A stretch of 64,000 nt of DNA from NCBI GenBank assembly GCA_963714455.1, contig CAVQON010000020.1:62001-126000 (forward strand), written 5' to 3'. This DNA comes from CAVQGZ01 sp963714455. GTDB taxonomy: Bacteria; Actinomycetota; Actinomycetes; Jiangellales; Jiangellaceae. Both the position numbers and the translations under genes were made by a program. The notes under the pieces are model-generated. The model did no database searches and was not told where the DNA came from. It saw only the letters and a list, made by a program, of their open reading frames with translations. Below are positions 44,972 to 52,338 of the stretch, one piece after another (position 1 is the first letter of the stretch; each line of letters begins with the position of its first letter).

Positions 44972-46153
44972 ATGAGTAGGCGGGTCGAAGTCGTCTGGGA
45001 GGACGACCTCACTCAGTACAACTTCGGGCCGGGCCACCCCATGGCCCCGATCCGGGTCGAGCTCACGATGCGGCTCGCTCGCGCCCTCGGCGTGCTGGCC
45101 CACGCCAACGTCGAGGTGGTCGCGCCCGGCTACGCCGACGACGAGCTGCTGACCACGATCCACACCCCCGAGCTGCTCGCCGCCGTTCGTCGGGCTGCGG
45201 CCGACCCGACCGTGGTCGACCTCGAGTTCGGGCTGGGCACCGACGACAACCCGTGCTTCGCCGGCATGCACGACGCCAGCGCCCGCGTGGCGGCCGGCAG
45301 CGTCGAGATGGCCAAGTCCGTGCTCTCCGGTCGCGCCGAGCACGGCGTCAACATCATCGGTGGGCTGCACCACTCGATGCCCGGCAAGGCCAGCGGCTTC
45401 TGCATCTACAACGACATCGCGCTGGCCATCAACCACCTGCTGGACGCCGGTGTCGAGAGGGTCGCCTACGTCGACGTCGACGTGCACCACGGAGACGGCG
45501 TGCAGCACATCTTCTGGGACGACCCCCGGGTGCTCACCATCTCGATGCACGAGACGCCCCGCACGCTCTTCCCGGGCACCGGCTACCCGGAGGAGACCGG
45601 CGGACCGAACGCCGAAGGCAGCGCCGTCAACGTCGCCCTTCCCCCGGGCACCAACGACGCCGGATGGATGCGGGCCTTCGAGGCCGTCGTCCCGCCCATC
45701 CTGCGCGAGTTCGACCCGCAGATCCTCGTCACGCAGCACGGCTGCGACAGCCACGCCGAAGACCCGCTGGCGCACCTTGCCCTCACGGTGGACGGCCAGC
45801 GCACGGCCTACGAACGCCTGCACGAGCTCGCTCATGAGCTGTGCGACGGCAAGTGGGTCGTGACCGGGGGCGGGGGCTACGAGGTGGTCGACGTCGTCCC
45901 GCGCGCCTGGACGCACCTGCTGGCCATCGTCGCCGACGCCCCGATCGACCCCCATGCCGACCTCCCGGAGTCGTGGCGGGCCTACGTCACCGAGCGTCTG
46001 GGCAGGCCGGCGCCCTTCCGGATGACCGACGGTGCGGTCGTCCGGTTCCCGCCATGGGAGAACGGCTACGACCCCGGAGACTGGCTCGACCGGGCAGTGC
46101 TGGCCACCCGAAAGGCATCTTTTCCGCTCTACGGCCTCGACCCGCACTGGTAA
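44972..46153 (+). CDS. Histone deacetylase family protein (AcuC-like)
   Basis: A zinc-dependent protein deacetylase of 393 residues. Active-site features are GGLHHSMPGKASGFCIYNDIALAI (tandem His near 130), DVDVHHGDGVQHIFW (metal Asp and His near 170) and TGGGGYEVVDVVPRAW near the C-terminus. It probably deacetylates lysines, for example of acyl-CoA synthetases as AcuC does. An acyl-CoA ligase lies about 3.5 kb away, but a link is only a guess. Its promoter seems leaderless. The excisionase-like gene starts 21 bases later. Confidence 0.88.
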   Translation: MSRRVEVVWEDDLTQYNFGPGHPMAPIRVELTMRLARALGVLAHANVEVVAPGYADDELLTTIHTPELLAAVRRAAADPTVVDLEFGLGTDDNPCFAGMHDASARVAAGSVEMAKSVLSGRAEHGVNIIGGLHHSMPGKASGFCIYNDIALAINHLLDAGVERVAYVDVDVHHGDGVQHIFWDDPRVLTISMHETPRTLFPGTGYPEETGGPNAEGSAVNVALPPGTNDAGWMRAFEAVVPPILREFDPQILVTQHGCDSHAEDPLAHLALTVDGQRTAYERLHELAHELCDGKWVVTGGGGYEVVDVVPRAWTHLLAIVADAPIDPHADLPESWRAYVTERLGRPAPFRMTDGAVVRFPPWENGYDPGDWLDRAVLATRKASFPLYGLDPHW

Positions 46154-46160
46154 ACGGCCC

Positions 46161-46166
46161 TATGCT
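46161..46166 (+). promoter_or_regulatory. -10 element of leaderless promoter for the HTH gene
   Basis: TATGCT lies 8 bases before GTG 46175, at the outer limit of leaderless spacing. Confidence 0.45.
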
Positions 46167-46174
46167 CACGGCCC

Positions 46175-46369
46175 GTGGCCGCTGAACTGTCTTCGCTGTC
46201 GTTTCTCACGGTGGCAGAAGTCGCCCGCATCATGCGGGTGTCGCGCATGACGGTGTACCGCCTCGTGCACGACGGCAAGCTGCCGGCGGTCCAGGTGGGC
46301 CGTTCGATGCGCATCCCGGAAGAGGCAGTGCGCGACTACCTTCGCGACGCGATGGTGCAGGCGGGCTGA
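46175..46369 (+). CDS. Excisionase-like (MerR/BldC-type) helix-turn-helix protein
   Basis: A 64-residue DNA-binding protein with the winged helix FLTVAEVARIMRVSRMTVYRLVHDGKLPAVQVGRSMRIPEEAVRDYL. It is the counterpart of mycobacterial Rv0500A, which is also followed by the small ribosomal protein bS22. Despite the excisionase name there is no integrase nearby; it is probably a chromosomal regulator. GTG 46175 is the start. Confidence 0.87.
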   Translation: MAAELSSLSFLTVAEVARIMRVSRMTVYRLVHDGKLPAVQVGRSMRIPEEAVRDYLRDAMVQAG

Positions 46370-46379
46370 GCGCAGGCGG

Positions 46380-46385
46380 TAGTCT
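46380..46385 (+). promoter_or_regulatory. Candidate -10 for bS22-epimerase-acyltransferase operon
   Basis: TAGTCT implies a start near 46392 and a leader of about 38 bases that contains AGAAGG (46413-46418). Confidence 0.4.
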
Positions 46386-46429
46386 TGCCCGGTCCGTCTC
46401 AGTGCACCATGTAGAAGGGTTGGCCCCCC

Positions 46430-46531
46430 TTGGGCTCCGTGATCAAGAAGCGTCGTAAGCGCATGGCGAAGAAGAAGCACCGCAAGCTGCTGCGCAAGAC
46501 GCGCGTCCAGCGCCGCAAGCTCGGCAAGTAG
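46430..46531 (+). CDS. Small ribosomal protein bS22 (AURKAIP1/COX24 domain)
   Basis: A 33-residue, extremely basic peptide ending RVQRRKLGK, matching the actinobacterial ribosomal protein bS22 (mycobacterial Rv0500B). It binds the 30S subunit near the decoding centre. The start is TTG 46430, giving the same GSVIKKRRKRM opening as the mycobacterial protein; GTG 46439 would remove three residues. AGAAGG is 11 bases upstream. An ATG-TAG start-stop pair (46409-46414) overlaps that site. Confidence 0.9.
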   Translation: MGSVIKKRRKRMAKKKHRKLLRKTRVQRRKLGK

Positions 46532-46537
46532 TCCGTC

Positions 46538-47575
46538 ATGGGACGGGTCGTCCTGGTCACGGGCGTCGCTCGCTACCTCGGGGCCGTGACGGCCCGGATG
46601 CTGGCCGGCGAGCCTGACGTCGAGCGCGTCGTGGCTGTCGACCTCGTCCCGTCTCCGTACCCGTTGGGTGAGGCGGAGTTCATGCGGGCCGACATCCGCA
46701 GCCCCGTCATCGCCAAGATTCTTTCCCGCGGCGACATCGACACCGTCGTGCACATGAACGTGCTGGCCACGCCCACCGCGGTGGGCGGACGTGCCCCGCA
46801 GAAAGAGATCAACGTCATCGGCACGATGCAGCTGCTCGGGGCGTGCCAGCGTGCGCCGGGGCTGCGGTCGTTGGTCGTCAAGTCGTCCACGACGGTGTAC
46901 GGGGCGTCGCCGAAAGACCCGGCGATGTTCACCGAAGACATGGCGCCCAAGTCGCCACCACGGTCGGGGTACGCCAAGGACGCCGTCGAGGTGGAGGGCT
47001 ACGTGCGCGGCTTCGGTCGTCGTCGTCCCGACGTCAACGTGACGACGCTTCGCTTCGCCAACTTCATCGGCCCGAACGTCCGCACCCCGTTCACCGAGTA
47101 CTTCACCCTGCCGGTGGTACCCACGGTGATGGGGTTCGACGCCCGGCTGCAGTTCATCCACGAGACCGACGGGCTCGACGCGATCCGCAAGGCGACCGTT
47201 CTCGACCGGCCGGGCATCTACAACATCGCCGGGGACGGCGTGATGGCGTTGAGCCAGGCCGTGCGTCGGGCCGGCGGCATCGCCGCACCCCTTCCGAGCA
47301 TGGCGGCCGGACCGGTGGGCGGCTTCTTCCGCCGAGCCCGGCTCGCCGACTTCTCCCCGGAGCAGGTGCGCTTCTTGACCTACGGTCGAGCGGTCGACAC
47401 GAGCAGGGCTCGCGACGAGCTCGGCTTCGCCCCCGAGTACACGACCGAGCGAGCCTTCGAGGAGTTCATCAGCGTGCGCCGCGCCGACGTGGAGAAGGCC
47501 CACAAGCTCGTCTCCGACGTGGAGCGGGCGCTCGTGGGAAGCGTGACCCGGGGGAGGGCACATGTCGCCAGCTGA
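46538..47575 (+). CDS. NAD-dependent epimerase/dehydratase family protein (GalE2-like)
   Basis: An extended short-chain dehydrogenase of 345 residues. The first glycine-rich loop is altered to VTGVARYLGAVTARML instead of GxxGxxG. VYGASP and the YxxxK active site appear as GYAKDAVEVEGY near residue 147. LRFANFIGPNVRTPF and FIHETDGLDAI are typical. It corresponds to mycobacterial Rv0501; substrate unproven. It begins 6 bases after bS22 and overlaps the acyltransferase by 14 bases. Confidence 0.85.
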   Translation: MGRVVLVTGVARYLGAVTARMLAGEPDVERVVAVDLVPSPYPLGEAEFMRADIRSPVIAKILSRGDIDTVVHMNVLATPTAVGGRAPQKEINVIGTMQLLGACQRAPGLRSLVVKSSTTVYGASPKDPAMFTEDMAPKSPPRSGYAKDAVEVEGYVRGFGRRRPDVNVTTLRFANFIGPNVRTPFTEYFTLPVVPTVMGFDARLQFIHETDGLDAIRKATVLDRPGIYNIAGDGVMALSQAVRRAGGIAAPLPSMAAGPVGGFFRRARLADFSPEQVRFLTYGRAVDTSRARDELGFAPEYTTERAFEEFISVRRADVEKAHKLVSDVERALVGSVTRGRAHVAS

Positions 47576-48821
47576 CGTCGTTCCGATCGGTACCCGGGGC
47601 AAGCCTGGCCGCGGCTCCGGCAAGGCCCGCACGCCCTCGTCGGCATCGCGGTCGTTGGCCGGTGGCGCTGCGGCGCTGCGGCCGGTCGAGGACGTGACCG
47701 ACGAGCCGACTGCGCAGCCGGTCGGGCCGAAGCCGCCCGTGACGAAGCCGGTGGCCACGAAGCCCACCCCCACGAAGCCGGTGGCCAAGAAGCCCGTACC
47801 GAAGAAGCCTGTGCCCAAGAAGCGCGTGTCGACGGCCACCGAGAAGCCGGCCGCCAGCACGAGTGACGGTCCAGACCCGGATGCGGGCGGGGCAGCGACG
47901 GGCACCGACGACTTCGAGCTGCCCGGCTCGTTGGCCGAGCTGCTCGCCCTGGCCGGCGACGCCGCCTACGCGGTGTTCGGCAGCGACGCCGACAAGGCGG
48001 TGGCCGAGGTGCTGGGCTTCGCGCGCCGCCGCCTCACCGGCGACTACGGCGTCGACAGCTTCGGACTCGACACCGACCTCACCGAGACGCTGATCCTGCC
48101 GCTGCTGCGCCCGCTGTACGAGAAGTGGTTCCGCATCGAGGTCAAGGGCGCGGAGAACATCCCGACCGAGGGCGGCGCGCTCATCGTGGCGAACCACTCC
48201 GGGACGATCGCCGTCGACGCGGTGATGACCGCGCTGGCGGTGCACGACGAGACCCCGAACAACCGCATCTTGCGGATGCTCGGTGCCGACTTCGTCTTCT
48301 CCCTGCCGTTCGTGGGCGAGATGAGCCGCAAGACCGGCTCGACGCTGGCCTGCGGCGAGGACGGTCACCGGCTGCTCACCTCTGGCGAGCTCGTCGGTGT
48401 GTGGCCCGAGGGGTTCAAGGGCATCGGCAAGCCGTACAAGGAGCGCTACCGGCTGCAGCGCTTCGGTCGCGGCGGGTTCGTGTCGTCCGCGATCGCCGCG
48501 GGGGTGCCGATCATCCCGACCGCGATCGTGGGAGCCGAGGAGATCTACCCGATCATCGGTGAGATCCCGCTGCTGGCGCGGCTGCTCGGCTCCCCGTACT
48601 TCCCGATCACCCCGACCTTCCCGTGGCTGGGACCGCTCGGCATGGTGCCGCTGCCGTCCAAGTGGATCATCGAGTTCGGCGAGCCGATCCCCACCAACGA
48701 CCTGGCTCACGACGAGGCGGACGACCCGATGGTCGTGTTCAACCTGGGCGACCAGGTGCGCGAGACCATCCAGCACAACCTGTACCAGCTGCTCCAGGAA
48801 CGCCGCAGCGTCTTCTTCTAG
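47562..48821 (+). CDS. Lysophospholipid acyltransferase (PlsC-like) with Lys/Pro-rich tail
   Basis: A 419-residue membrane-associated acyltransferase. Catalytic motif I is NHSGTIAVD (NHxxxxD) near residue 210, and WPEGFKGIGK near 285 is motif III. AIVGAEEIYP is motif IV-like. The first 110 residues are disordered: repeats of the K-P-V type with runs such as KPVAKKPVPKKPVPKK around residues 70-90, resembling histone H1-type tails. Counterpart of mycobacterial Rv0502, which by memory lacks such a tail. GGGGGAGG precedes ATG 47562, inside the epimerase gene. Confidence 0.86.
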   Translation: MSPADVVPIGTRGKPGRGSGKARTPSSASRSLAGGAAALRPVEDVTDEPTAQPVGPKPPVTKPVATKPTPTKPVAKKPVPKKPVPKKRVSTATEKPAASTSDGPDPDAGGAATGTDDFELPGSLAELLALAGDAAYAVFGSDADKAVAEVLGFARRRLTGDYGVDSFGLDTDLTETLILPLLRPLYEKWFRIEVKGAENIPTEGGALIVANHSGTIAVDAVMTALAVHDETPNNRILRMLGADFVFSLPFVGEMSRKTGSTLACGEDGHRLLTSGELVGVWPEGFKGIGKPYKERYRLQRFGRGGFVSSAIAAGVPIIPTAIVGAEEIYPIIGEIPLLARLLGSPYFPITPTFPWLGPLGMVPLPSKWIIEFGEPIPTNDLAHDEADDPMVVFNLGDQVRETIQHNLYQLLQERRSVFF

Positions 48822-48833
48822 CCCTCGCCCGGG

Positions 48834-49697
48834 TCAGGTCGCCCGGCGCCCGGCGATCGCCGCGGCCCCCACCAGCGCCCCACCGATGGCTGCCCCGCCG
48901 GCGGCGGCTCCGGCGGCCTGCGTCAGGTGCCGTTTGCGGCGGTAGTCGCGCAAGCGCCAGCCGTTCCTCCTCGCTTCCGCGCGCAGCTCCTTGTCGGGGT
49001 TGATCGCGCACGGGTCGCCGACCAGCGCCAGCATCGGGATGTCGTTGGCCGAGTCGCTGTAGGCCGCGCACCGCGCCAGGTCGAGCCCCTCGCGGGCGGC
49101 CAGCGCCGACACCGCCTCGGCCTTGGCAGCGCCGTGCAGCACCTCGCCGACCAGGCGACCGGTGTAGACGCCGTCGACGTGCTCGGCCACCGTCCCCATG
49201 GCACCGGTCAGGCCCAGCTTCTGGGCGACGACGGTGGCGATCTCCACCGGCGCGGCGGTCACGAGCCACACACGCTGACCCTGGTCGAGGTGCATCTGGG
49301 TGAGGGCTCGGGTGCCCGGCCAGACCTTCTTGACCATCACCTGGTCGAAGATCTCCTCCGTCAGAGCGCTCAGGTCGGCCACCGACTGCCCCTGGATGAA
49401 CGTGAGCGCGAACGAGCGGGCCTCGTTCATGTGCTCCAGGTTCTCCCCACCGAACAAGAACTGCCCCTGGGCCATCGCCATGCTCGCGAGCTCCCGGGTA
49501 CCGAAGTAGCCGCGGCGGTAGAGGCCGCGGCCGAGGTAGAAGATGGACGCCCCGCGCATGACCGTGTTGTCGACGTCGAAGAAGGCCGCCGCTGTCGGGT
49601 CGTCGACCGGTTGCGGGGCGAACTGGGCGGCCTCGGCCGCGGCTTGGCCGGCCACCACGCTGCGGCGTCGAGGACGAAGACCACGTACCGGAGTCAC
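48834..49697 (-). CDS. HAD-IB family hydrolase (SerB1-like phosphatase)
   Basis: A 287-residue phosphatase. The nucleophile motif FFDVDNTVMRG is near residue 40; VWLVTAAPVEIA carries motif II, and AYSDSANDIPML motif III/IV. It matches the HAD-IB family that includes mycobacterial SerB1 (Rv0505c) and CicA-like proteins. The last 40 residues form a Gly/Ala-rich hydrophobic stretch (AAGAAAGGAAIGGALVGAAAIAG) that could anchor it to the membrane. GTG 49697 was chosen because it lies exactly 7 bases after a TAGGGT -10. Confidence 0.85.
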   Translation of the reverse strand: MTPVRGLRPRRRSVVAGQAAAEAAQFAPQPVDDPTAAAFFDVDNTVMRGASIFYLGRGLYRRGYFGTRELASMAMAQGQFLFGGENLEHMNEARSFALTFIQGQSVADLSALTEEIFDQVMVKKVWPGTRALTQMHLDQGQRVWLVTAAPVEIATVVAQKLGLTGAMGTVAEHVDGVYTGRLVGEVLHGAAKAEAVSALAAREGLDLARCAAYSDSANDIPMLALVGDPCAINPDKELRAEARRNGWRLRDYRRKRHLTQAAGAAAGGAAIGGALVGAAAIAGRRAT

Positions 49698-49720
49698 CCG
49701 GCCCACCCTAGACTCGCGCC
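49698..49720. promoter_or_regulatory. 23-bp bidirectional leaderless promoter
   Basis: Plus strand: TAGACT (49709-49714), 6 bases, ATG 49721. Minus strand: TAGGGT (49710-49705), 7 bases, GTG 49697. The -10 boxes share the TA at 49709-49710. Spacing is identical, base for base, to the site at 30138-30160. Confidence 0.6.
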
Positions 49721-51310
49721 ATGAGTGGTCCCTCCGCGCACAACGTCGCTGATCTGCTCACGCGCGCGGCCGCTCAGCACGGGGACCGCCCCGCCTTGGT
49801 GACCCAGGACGCGACACAGACCTGGGCGCAGGTCGACGCAACGACCAGCCGGGTGGCGTCGGGCCTGCAGCAGCGCGGGGTGAGTCTGGGCTCGCGCGTC
49901 GTGCTCGTGCTTCCCACCAGCGCCGAGTTCGTCACCGCCTACCTGGGGGTGCTGCGGGCCGGCGGTGTGGCGGTGCCGTTGAGCACCGAGTACACCCCCG
50001 GTGAGCTGGCCCGGCTCATCGGTCGCACCGAGGCCACCGTGGTGATCGCCGGCGGCTCGTCGCTCGCGGCCGTGCGCCAGGCCGTCGCCGGCATCGCCGA
50101 CGCGCTCGTCGACCCCCCGGACGACCTGGCCGGGCGCAGCGTCCCCCTGCTCGTCGTCACCGGCACCGCATTGCCGGAGGAGACTGCCTACACCGACCTC
50201 GAGACCTTCGACGGCGTCCCCACCCCGCACGAACGGGGCGGGGAGGACGCGGCCGTCATGCTGTTCACGTCCGGCTCCAGCGCCGACCCCCGTGCCGCCC
50301 TGCTCAGCCACCGGGCACTGGTCAGCAACCTCGACCAGCTCATGGCCCTCGAGCCGACGCCGCTGGGTGCCGACGACGTGATGCTGGCTGTGCTGCCGAT
50401 GTTCCACGTCTACGGGCTCAACACCGTGCTCGGTGAGGCCCTGGCGACGGGTGCCTGCCTGGTGCTGCGCGAACGCTTCGACCTCGACGAGACCCTGGCC
50501 TTGATCGTGCGTCACGGGGTCACGATCGTCCCGGCGGCGCCGCCGATGCTGCTGGCGCTCAGCGAGGCGGACGGCCTGGAGGCAGCGCTGGCGGGTGTGC
50601 GTTACATCGTCAGCGGTGCCGCGGCTCTGTCGGCCACCCTGCAAGAAGAGCTCACCGCACGCACCGGCGTCACGATCCACCAGGGGTACGGGCTCACCGA
50701 GGCCGCACCCGTCGTCACCACCACGCTTGCCTCGACGCCGAAGCCGGGCTCGGTCGGTCGCCCCCTGCCCGGCTCGCAGATCATGCTGGTGGACGACGAC
50801 GGCGAGCCGGTGCACGAGGGCGACCCCGGCGAGGTGGTGGTGCGCGGACCCAACCTGTTCTCCGGCTACTGGCCAGGCGACGTCGAAGGTCCCAACCCGG
50901 AGGGGTGGTGGCCCACCGGCGACGTGGCCTTCGTGGACGAGGACGGCGACCTGCACCTGGCCGACCGCATCAAAGACATCGTGATCGTCAACGGCTTCAA
51001 CGTCTATCCGCGCGAGGTGGAGGAGGCGCTCGTCGAGCACCCGGCCATCGCCGCGGCAGCCGTCGTCTCGGTGCCCGACCGGCGCACCGGTGAGGCCGTC
51101 AAGGCGGTGGTCGTCGCCGCCGACGGGCACGAGCTGAGCGTCGAGGACGTGACTGACCACTGCCGCGACCGCCTGGCGCGGTTCAAGCGGCCCACGCAGA
51201 TCGAGATCGCCGACGAGCTGCCCCGCACGTCCATCGGCAAGGTCGCCCGAGGACGGTTGCGCGACGCCGCCGCGCGCGAGGCCGACAAGAAGCTGGCCGG
51301 CTTGACGTGA
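49721..51310 (+). CDS. AMP-binding (acyl-CoA synthetase/ligase) family protein
   Basis: A 529-residue adenylate-forming enzyme, likely long-chain fatty acid-CoA ligase. The ATP loop is LFTSGSSADPRAALLSH (A3), where the usual Thr-Gly-Lys end is replaced by Asp-Pro-Arg. QGYGLTEAAPVVTT (A5), GWWPTGDVAFVDEDG (A7), DRIKDIVIVNGFNVYPREVE (A8) and RTSIGKVARGRL with the catalytic Lys (A10) are intact. Acyl substrate is unknown. It overlaps the glutaredoxin-like gene by 4 bases. Confidence 0.87.
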   Translation: MSGPSAHNVADLLTRAAAQHGDRPALVTQDATQTWAQVDATTSRVASGLQQRGVSLGSRVVLVLPTSAEFVTAYLGVLRAGGVAVPLSTEYTPGELARLIGRTEATVVIAGGSSLAAVRQAVAGIADALVDPPDDLAGRSVPLLVVTGTALPEETAYTDLETFDGVPTPHERGGEDAAVMLFTSGSSADPRAALLSHRALVSNLDQLMALEPTPLGADDVMLAVLPMFHVYGLNTVLGEALATGACLVLRERFDLDETLALIVRHGVTIVPAAPPMLLALSEADGLEAALAGVRYIVSGAAALSATLQEELTARTGVTIHQGYGLTEAAPVVTTTLASTPKPGSVGRPLPGSQIMLVDDDGEPVHEGDPGEVVVRGPNLFSGYWPGDVEGPNPEGWWPTGDVAFVDEDGDLHLADRIKDIVIVNGFNVYPREVEEALVEHPAIAAAAVVSVPDRRTGEAVKAVVVAADGHELSVEDVTDHCRDRLARFKRPTQIEIADELPRTSIGKVARGRLRDAAAREADKKLAGLT

Positions 51311-51549
51311 CCGAGCGCCCTCGAGTGGTGCTGCTCGGGCGCGTCGGCTGCCACCTGTGCGACGAGGCGCGCGCCGTGGTCGCCGCCGTGTGCGCCGCCC
51401 TCGACGTCGAGTGGGTCGAGCGCGACGTCGACGCCGACCCCGATCTACGCCGGCGCTGGAGCGACTTCGTACCCGTCGTGCTCGTCGACTCTGCCGAGCA
51501 CGCTCGCTACCGGGTCGACGCCGCATCGCTTCGCCGGGCGCTGCTGTAG
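51307..51549 (+). CDS. Glutaredoxin-like protein (DUF836)
   Basis: An 80-residue thioredoxin-fold protein with a CxxC active site, CHLC at residues 15-18, and the cis-proline strand VPVVLVD. Counterpart of mycobacterial Rv0508, which also precedes hemA. It ends 99 bases before rex. That gap carries the Rex operator and promoter. Confidence 0.82.
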   Translation: MTERPRVVLLGRVGCHLCDEARAVVAAVCAALDVEWVERDVDADPDLRRRWSDFVPVVLVDSAEHARYRVDAASLRRALL

Positions 51550-51566
51550 CCCCGCTGCCACGAACT

Positions 51567-51584
51567 TTGTTCCACCCTTCACAA
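51567..51584. promoter_or_regulatory. rex: Rex operator (ROP)
   Basis: TTGTTCCACCCTTCACAA compared with the Rex consensus TTGTGAANNNNTTCACAA: the right half is perfect and the left half has three mismatches. It fully covers the -35 hexamer, so Rex should repress its own operon when NADH is low and release when NADH is high. Confidence 0.75.
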
Positions 51585-51595
51585 ACGCCTACCCT
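51567..51595 (+). promoter_or_regulatory. Promoter of rex-hem-ccs operon
   Basis: -35 TTGTTC (51567-51572), 17-base spacer, -10 TACCCT (51590-51595). Start expected near 51602, giving a leader of about 47 bases with GGAGAG before GTG 51649. Confidence 0.6.
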
Positions 51596-51600
51596 GACCC

Positions 51601-51619
51601 CGCGAGCACTTCGCTCGCG
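51601..51619 (+). repeat. Hairpin at the expected 5' end of the rex mRNA
   Basis: CGCGAGC (51601-51607) pairs with GCTCGCG (51613-51619) over loop ACTTC. It starts at the predicted transcription start, so it may protect the mRNA end rather than terminate. Confidence 0.5.
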
Positions 51620-51648
51620 CCTTCCTGGTACAAGGACCGGAGAGTCGA

Positions 51649-52338
51649 GTGGCTGCAGCCCGTCGGCGGATCACGGTGCCGGGCCTGCGGGGCAACGAAC
51701 GTGTCGTCCCCGCCGCCACCGTGGCGCGTCTTCCGCTCTACCTGCGCGCGCTCGTCGCGCTCGAGGACGGGGGCGTGCAGGTCGTCTCCAGCGAAGAGCT
51801 GGCGACCGCGTCCGGGGTCACCTCCACCAAGCTGCGCAAAGACCTGTCCTACCTCGGCTCGTACGGCCGCCGGGGCGTCGGCTACGCCGTGGCAGGGCTG
51901 CGCACCCACATCGAGGACGCGATGGGCCTCGACCGCGAGCTGCCCGTGGTGATCGTCGGTGTCGGCAACCTCGGCCACGCGCTGGCGAACTACGCCGGCC
52001 TGACCGGGCGCGGGTTCTGCGTGGTGGGCCTCGTGGACGCCGACCAGGCTGTCGTGGGGGACGTGATCGCCGGGCTCCCGGTGCGCGCGATCGACGAGCT
52101 CGAAGCCATCGTCGGTGTCTACCCGGGCTGCATCGGCGTGCTGGCCGTGCCGGCATCAGCTGCCCAGCAGGTCACCGACCGACTCGTCGGTGCCGGCGTG
52201 CGCAGCATCCTGACGTTCGCCCCGATCTCCCTGACCGTCCCGGACGGCGTCCAGGTACGCAAGGTCGACCTGGGTGTCGAGCTGCAGATCCTGGCGTACC
52301 ACGAGCGGGCACGTGCGAGCGAGGCGGTCGCCGGATGA
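51649..52338 (+). CDS. rex: Redox-sensing transcriptional repressor Rex
   Basis: Rex senses the NADH/NAD+ ratio. The N-terminal winged helix (about residues 15-80) includes LATASGVTSTKLRKDLSYLGSYGRRGVGY. The C-terminal Rossmann domain has VIVGVGNLGHALANY near 104 and VGLVDAD. FAPISLTVPDGVQVRKVDLGVELQIL near the end is typical. Length is 229 residues. GTG 51649 follows GGAGAG. Its stop overlaps the hemA start (ATGA). Rex-hemA linkage is known in Streptomyces, where Rex controls respiratory genes. Confidence 0.95.
   Translation: MAAARRRITVPGLRGNERVVPAATVARLPLYLRALVALEDGGVQVVSSEELATASGVTSTKLRKDLSYLGSYGRRGVGYAVAGLRTHIEDAMGLDRELPVVIVGVGNLGHALANYAGLTGRGFCVVGLVDADQAVVGDVIAGLPVRAIDELEAIVGVYPGCIGVLAVPASAAQQVTDRLVGAGVRSILTFAPISLTVPDGVQVRKVDLGVELQILAYHERARASEAVAG

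Noticed and set aside
46175..46369. Excisionase-like protein as evidence of a mobile element
   Set aside because: There is no integrase, attachment site or repeat nearby, and the gene is in a conserved chromosomal order with bS22 and the epimerase.
51601..51619. Hairpin before rex as a terminator of the glutaredoxin operon
   Set aside because: It begins at the predicted rex transcription start and is not followed by a T-run, so a 5' leader structure fits better.
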